Virus record (IMG/VR): IMGVR_UViG_3300025168_000173 | Span: 1 to 43,492 of that record | Strand: one strand, 5' to 3' | DNA: 43,492 nucleotides | Origin: a virus | Part shown: positions 39,377-43,492 of the stretch, piece by piece | Layout of the letters: every line of letters starts with the position of its first letter | How positions within the stretch are numbered: position 1 is the stretch's first letter | Made by a program: the position numbers and the translations under genes | Notes under the pieces: generated by a model | What the model was told of the DNA's origin: nothing | The model's input: only the letters and a program-made list of their open reading frames with translations | The model's database searches: none

Positions 39377-39679
39377 ATGTCAGGATTCGAGTTACAAACG
39401 CTTGATATCGACGACATAAGCAGAGCACAGAAACAAAACGTACGCTCAGATATTCATTATGATGCAGGTACTGTGCAAAACACAGACGCTCCGTTGAAGG
39501 GTATCACTAGGAAACAGAGAGCAAGAAACTCAGAAATCGCTGATGTATTAGATATAGGTGCAGGTACACGTTGTGTACATTGTGGATTACTCCATTTCAT
39601 GTGGAGGGCTACTTGTGGTGCTTGCGACAAACCTATGGACTATAATCTCGGTACACGTAATGAGGAGGCGAGACTTTAA
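39377..39679 (+). CDS. Small zinc-ribbon protein
   Basis: The 100-residue protein has a C-terminal zinc ribbon CVHCGLLHFMWRATCGACDK (C-x2-C, x11, C-x2-C). The first 50 residues (FELQTLDIDDISRAQKQNV) are charged and helical. It overlaps the next start by one base. It may bridge head proteins or bind DNA at the connector. The family is unknown. Confidence 0.75.
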   Translation: MSGFELQTLDIDDISRAQKQNVRSDIHYDAGTVQNTDAPLKGITRKQRARNSEIADVLDIGAGTRCVHCGLLHFMWRATCGACDKPMDYNLGTRNEEARL

Positions 39680-41244
39680 TGCCACAAGTGTTTAGTCCGG
39701 GTGAAGGAGAAACAAGACCTCTTGACCCAACATCAGTCGTATATACCACAGCACAGAAAGTTGCTGATTTGTTAGATATAGGTCCACAAGAAGCGATAAC
39801 TACATCTTACGATAGCGATGTTGATGGTATATATGTTACAGGCGCGGAATATAGAAACATTGGATTCTCAGTAGGAGACACGATATTAGTTTATTCAGAT
39901 GCAGACCCATTAGGTTTCGAGCGTACAATCACTGCTATATCTACTTCAATCAATGGTGTAAAATTAGCATTCAGCGGTAACATAACTGCTGCTGATTATC
40001 AGACTGTTGATAACACATATGTTCAGAATCAAGCATCTTTCTCTAATGGTAGAACAAGAGGTATTACTAAGAGTAAAGTTGAGAGTATCATACTTCGTAT
40101 GCAAGACCACATAGATAACAAAACTCACAATGCTTGGAGACCGTATTTGGTGCAAGCAGAATATATTAACTTCGATACTTACAAACCATATCGTCGTAGG
40201 TATTACACAGATTATGTCGGTACAGCCCCTTTATTATTTAGAAATGTGCAACAAATACTACGCCTTGAACTATGGCAAGGGGATGATTATAGAGAAATCG
40301 CTTCTGCTGAGGCTAGAATTAAATTACCTGATAATGTTCGTGCTTTGAGTGGGTCAATAGTTCTCTCACCCGGTAATGGTAGTGCAGCGTTACTTACAAT
40401 CGGCACTGGTACTACAAATTGGCGTGCTGATTTTGATAAGACTACATCTGCTCAAAATCTTGCAGACTTAATCAATAAAGAAGATAGGGTTGGGAAGACT
40501 GATGTTACATTCTCTCCTAACTTTACATTAGAAGGGAGTACATCTAATGTTGCTATACACAATGAGTTTATCGCATCTGCTAATTCTGATTACGGAACTG
40601 GTAGATTAAAAATAACTAGTATGAGACAAACCGCTGCTGGAGAATCTTGTTCTATCGTAACTACTAATTCTGATATAGAGATTTCTCAGACACAGGCTAG
40701 TTATGCTAATTTTGCTAGTTTGAATAGTACTACAATTACAGTAGATAGTACTGCTAGATTTGCTGATGCTGGTGTAGTGGTAGATGCTAGTGGTGATGTA
40801 TTTAGATATACAGGGAAAACAGATACAACTTTCACTGGCTGTGAAATAGTTGTAGGTTCTGCATTGTCTAGTATCGGTGGACAACTAACTCAACATATAC
40901 TACAAGTCGATTTGCATGGTGGTAGTTCTAGTGGAGACCAAGGTAGATTGCGTGATTGGTGGATAGACTCTGAAATGGGTATTATTTACTTCAATAACTC
41001 TTATCCATTCTTTGAGTGGAATGCTATTAAGACATCATATATCTATGGTGAAAGATACGTAGACAAAGCGATAGAGGATATTTGTACTAAGATGGTGGCT
41101 ATTGATTTACTAATGAGTGATGACCGAAGTGTACTGATACCTGAGGGTACACAAAACGTTGACCTAGCATCTAAAATACAATTATATCGAGCAGATATAG
41201 ATAGAACATTCCCACGTTACATAGAGGTGGTAACCTTTGAGTGA
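39679..41244 (+). CDS. Head-tail connector/adaptor-like protein with inserted beta domain
   Basis: The 521-residue protein has, at its C terminus, YVDKAIEDICTKMVAIDLLM then SDDRSVLIPEGTQN and DIDRTFPRYIEVV. This is the helical layout of HK97 gp6-type adaptors. Its N terminus and centre hold strand-rich parts (GTRGITKSKVESIILRMQD, LTIGTGTTNWRADFDKT, SLNSTTITVDSTARFADAGV), with one or two inserted beta domains. It lies between capsid and tail genes. The adaptor call rests on the C-terminal helices and on synteny. Confidence 0.72.
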   Translation: MPQVFSPGEGETRPLDPTSVVYTTAQKVADLLDIGPQEAITTSYDSDVDGIYVTGAEYRNIGFSVGDTILVYSDADPLGFERTITAISTSINGVKLAFSGNITAADYQTVDNTYVQNQASFSNGRTRGITKSKVESIILRMQDHIDNKTHNAWRPYLVQAEYINFDTYKPYRRRYYTDYVGTAPLLFRNVQQILRLELWQGDDYREIASAEARIKLPDNVRALSGSIVLSPGNGSAALLTIGTGTTNWRADFDKTTSAQNLADLINKEDRVGKTDVTFSPNFTLEGSTSNVAIHNEFIASANSDYGTGRLKITSMRQTAAGESCSIVTTNSDIEISQTQASYANFASLNSTTITVDSTARFADAGVVVDASGDVFRYTGKTDTTFTGCEIVVGSALSSIGGQLTQHILQVDLHGGSSSGDQGRLRDWWIDSEMGIIYFNNSYPFFEWNAIKTSYIYGERYVDKAIEDICTKMVAIDLLMSDDRSVLIPEGTQNVDLASKIQLYRADIDRTFPRYIEVVTFE

Positions 41245-41569
41245 TACAGAAAAAATAGTTTACGATGAGTGGAAGAAAACTATATCTTTAGAATTAAGTA
41301 AAAAAGAATACCAAGCAGATTTGCAGAAGGCTATTACAGAAGGTCCATCTGAATACAGAGAATCAGTTGAGCGTTCAGAAAGAGAAAGAGAAGCAGAAGA
41401 AATGAGTGTAGAACAACAAACTGCTCTAAAAGATACAGTCAATAGACGAATGATGACAGAATCCCCCGGTCTTATGGAACATAAACTCAAGAATGATGGT
41501 GGTAAATTAGTGCCTGATTTCGATGCTCATGAGCGTGAAAAGCGTAAGAAGGAGTTTGCAAAATGGTAG
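41237..41569 (+). CDS. Small charged helical protein
   Basis: The 110-residue protein seems to start at TTG 41237, overlapping the previous gene by eight bases, with GAGGTGG upstream. It reads as a long charged helix (RESVERSEREREAEEMSVEQ) and ends EREKRKKEFAKW. The next start overlaps its end by seven bases. It lies where a head-closure or stopper protein is expected, but I cannot recognise one. Function unknown. Confidence 0.68.
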   Translation: MSDTEKIVYDEWKKTISLELSKKEYQADLQKAITEGPSEYRESVERSEREREAEEMSVEQQTALKDTVNRRMMTESPGLMEHKLKNDGGKLVPDFDAHEREKRKKEFAKW

Positions 41570-42012
41570 CAACGTTCGATGAAGGTATAGATGTTGTACT
41601 CAATGTTCTAAAGGACAATTGGAATAGAACTAATACTAATAACTTCAAACCCGTTATTATTGATATAGCAGACGTTTCACCGGAACGTGGAAAGAGGCTT
41701 GACCTTGATAGAACGGATTATATCATGGTTTTTGAAACAGCACATAACGAAGAGTTACCTGAAATGCTGTACGATTTTGTCACTACACGTATCAACATTA
41801 CAGTAGATATGCGTACTACAAGAAGTAGAGACCAATTGAAAAAGATGGAAAATGAATTAAGAAGATGCATACATCTTAAAAGAAAAGGTGATGGTGTGAA
41901 CTTTGATAGGCTTGTGTACAAAACACGTACCGATTTATCAGATAGAAGTAAAAAACTGTTCAGAATGACCTTTCAGATAGAAGTTGTTATCTTTGCAGAG
42001 TTAATCCCATGA
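41563..42012 (+). CDS. Tail terminator/completion-like protein
   Basis: The 149-residue protein begins MVATFDEGIDVVLNVLKDNW and has DIADVSPERGKRLDLDRTDY, YDFVTTRINITVDMRTT and QLKKMENELRRCIHLKRKG. The alpha-beta order (helix, strand, two antiparallel strands, helix) and length match tail terminator proteins of the gpU/Neck1 type. It is directly followed by a tail-tube-like gene, the usual order. The call is by fold pattern and synteny. Confidence 0.72.
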   Translation: MVATFDEGIDVVLNVLKDNWNRTNTNNFKPVIIDIADVSPERGKRLDLDRTDYIMVFETAHNEELPEMLYDFVTTRINITVDMRTTRSRDQLKKMENELRRCIHLKRKGDGVNFDRLVYKTRTDLSDRSKKLFRMTFQIEVVIFAELIP

Positions 42013-42026
42013 GGTGAGAGAGAGCC

Positions 42027-43492
42027 ATGCCGTCGACAGTATACAAGGGTGATTTGTCCGAGATAACCTTCGGACACGAAACAGGAGTGAGATTAGAGCA
42101 TGATTATGCAGCAGGTACATCTTTTACAGATGCTACTTGTGATTACAATAATGCTGTAACAATAACAAACGATGCTAATGCTGCAATAGTAACTGGATTA
42201 CGAGTGACTGGTACAGGTATTCCAACTGACGCTTATGTTGCCTCAATAGTAAGTTCTAATGCTGCCGGAGCAACGACTTCATTTACTTTATCTGTTGCTA
42301 CTACTGGTGGTGCTGTAACTAACGGTACACTAACCTTTGACCCCGATTTCAAGTTTATCGCTGGTGGTGGAGATAAAGATACAGTAAGTGATACTAGTGT
42401 AATTTCTTTTAGAGGTGGTCAAGCGGATACTCCTGTATTTGAAGGCATTCTTGAATACCCTAATGGTATGTTAGTCGGCAGTAAAGTAATATTTACAATA
42501 GCAAGTGGCAGTCCTGAATGGGATACGCAAGACGACTATGCGGTATCGGGTAGGATGTTTACTATAATTAAACAAGAAGTTGCTACAAGTGGTGATAACA
42601 ACGGATGTACCGAAATTACTATTACACCCGCTTTGAAAACAGACCATAGTTCAGTAGACAAAGATTCTAAGGCTAATGATGTAATGACTATCTTACCTTT
42701 TACGACACCTGCGATGGATGTAGGTATGCAACACGCTGATGCAGCAAACGCATCTGCTGAGAGCGTATTGACTGACCAATTCGTTGGACTGGTAAGCACT
42801 GTCGCACTTCCTGAGACTAAAGTAGACCTCAAGAGATACCACGTTGTTGGACTTGGTAGAGATATAGCGGTTCAAGTGCCGGGTAGATTTACTAACGTTG
42901 GTGGCTCATTTGAGTGTAACATACACAATGGTCGATGGTTCTATTATTGTCTAGGGCACGAAGTTGTAAGTGCACCGGAAGTTAGGCAAGACGGTCATAC
43001 TAATGATACATTTTCTTTATCCTCTGCTGTTTATTCAGGAGATTCTTACATAGCATTTGATAGTAGTGGTAGCACTAATCCAGCAATTGGTGGAACAGAT
43101 ATAGGTGTAGGTGACTATGTTTTCTTACTCGGTGGCGACAACACAGATGGTGTTGACAAAGTGGATGTACAGAGTTACAGAGATACTGGTGTTGGTGGTG
43201 GGGCTGATGCAGATGCATGGCCGAATGTAAACGCTACACAGATAATTGACAAGGCTATGAAAGAAGAAGCAAGAAGAATCGTTGCCATTACTGTAACTGG
43301 TGGTGCTGGTAAAGTTTGGTTAGACGACCCTCTACAATTCTCGTATGAAGATAATACAGTAGTAGAGTTTGCTAGATATGCAGCAGATGATAGCAATGGT
43401 AGTCCACATAGAAACACGACCACAGGGGCAATCACTAAACCAGTCAGTCATTTGTTCTTCTCTCGTACAACTGTGCCTTCTTTTGCTATGGA
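42027..43492 (+). CDS. Tail tube or major tail protein, partial (runs off the window)
   Basis: ATG 42027, behind GAGGTGAGAGAG, opens a frame that has no stop before the window ends, giving at least 488 residues. It starts MPSTVYKGDLSEITFGHETG and includes VDLKRYHVVGLGRDIAVQVP, HNGRWFYYCLG and VWLDDPLQFSYEDNTVVEFA. The Trp/Tyr/Gly-rich HNGRWFYYCLG and the beta-rich order are typical of tail-tube proteins, which here appear longer than the 150-250 residues usual in phages because of inserted Ala/Thr-rich domains. The C terminus is missing. Confidence 0.75.
   Translation, partial: MPSTVYKGDLSEITFGHETGVRLEHDYAAGTSFTDATCDYNNAVTITNDANAAIVTGLRVTGTGIPTDAYVASIVSSNAAGATTSFTLSVATTGGAVTNGTLTFDPDFKFIAGGGDKDTVSDTSVISFRGGQADTPVFEGILEYPNGMLVGSKVIFTIASGSPEWDTQDDYAVSGRMFTIIKQEVATSGDNNGCTEITITPALKTDHSSVDKDSKANDVMTILPFTTPAMDVGMQHADAANASAESVLTDQFVGLVSTVALPETKVDLKRYHVVGLGRDIAVQVPGRFTNVGGSFECNIHNGRWFYYCLGHEVVSAPEVRQDGHTNDTFSLSSAVYSGDSYIAFDSSGSTNPAIGGTDIGVGDYVFLLGGDNTDGVDKVDVQSYRDTGVGGGADADAWPNVNATQIIDKAMKEEARRIVAITVTGGAGKVWLDDPLQFSYEDNTVVEFARYAADDSNGSPHRNTTTGAITKPVSHLFFSRTTVPSFAM

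Overview
The window looks like a large piece of the genome of a tailed double-stranded DNA virus (Caudoviricetes, HK97-type capsid) that infects an archaeon. The tailed-virus assignment rests on a syntenic head and tail block: zinc-HTH protein resembling a small terminase, large terminase, portal, prohead protease fused to a scaffold, major capsid protein, decoration-like proteins, head-tail connector, tail terminator-like protein and a tail-tube-like protein that runs off the right end. The archaeal host is inferred from three near-identical TATA-box elements placed 25-50 bases before leftward genes (one leaving almost no leader), from GGAGGTGA/GAGGTG ribosome binding sites, and from an AbrB-type protein of the kind common in archaea. 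A marine euryarchaeal virus is a reasonable guess, but the sequence alone does not prove the host.

Layout. Positions 1-6395 form a leftward arm: two paralogous small proteins, a SNF2-family helicase, a run of small unknown proteins with ATGA or TGATG overlaps, and a SAP-domain protein with its own promoter and terminator. Positions 4957-5630 and 6455-6976 are G+C-rich, hairpin-rich and without convincing genes. They could hold an RNA gene, a replication origin, or both.

Positions 6977-14400 form a rightward accessory arm. Almost every gene there carries, usually at its very N terminus, a short tag of the form P/A-F/M-D-x-A-W/F-x-x-L-K, followed by unrelated cargo (basic DNA-binding-like proteins, a papain-like fold candidate, a zinc ribbon, acidic and basic low-complexity chains). 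One gene holds three tags, another two, and the last gene of the array is a tag alone (14 codons). The arm is interrupted by an HMG-CoA-lyase-like gene and by one leftward gene. My best explanation is an interchangeable-cargo system in which the tag targets proteins into the prohead and the prohead protease then removes it, by analogy with the capsid-targeting sequence of T4 internal proteins. This is inference.

Positions 14428-43492 form the rightward late operon, headed by a 37-base promoter-like element that also occurs at 5171-5207. It begins with membrane proteins, a small GTPase and an AbrB-like protein, then zinc-rich and proline/glutamine-rich putative virion proteins, then packaging, portal, maturation, capsid and tail genes. 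Two oddities stand out: a LAGLIDADG endonuclease between terminase and portal, and a 1799-residue protein between portal and protease that carries near its C terminus what looks like a DNA-ligase nucleotidyltransferase domain lacking the catalytic lysine.
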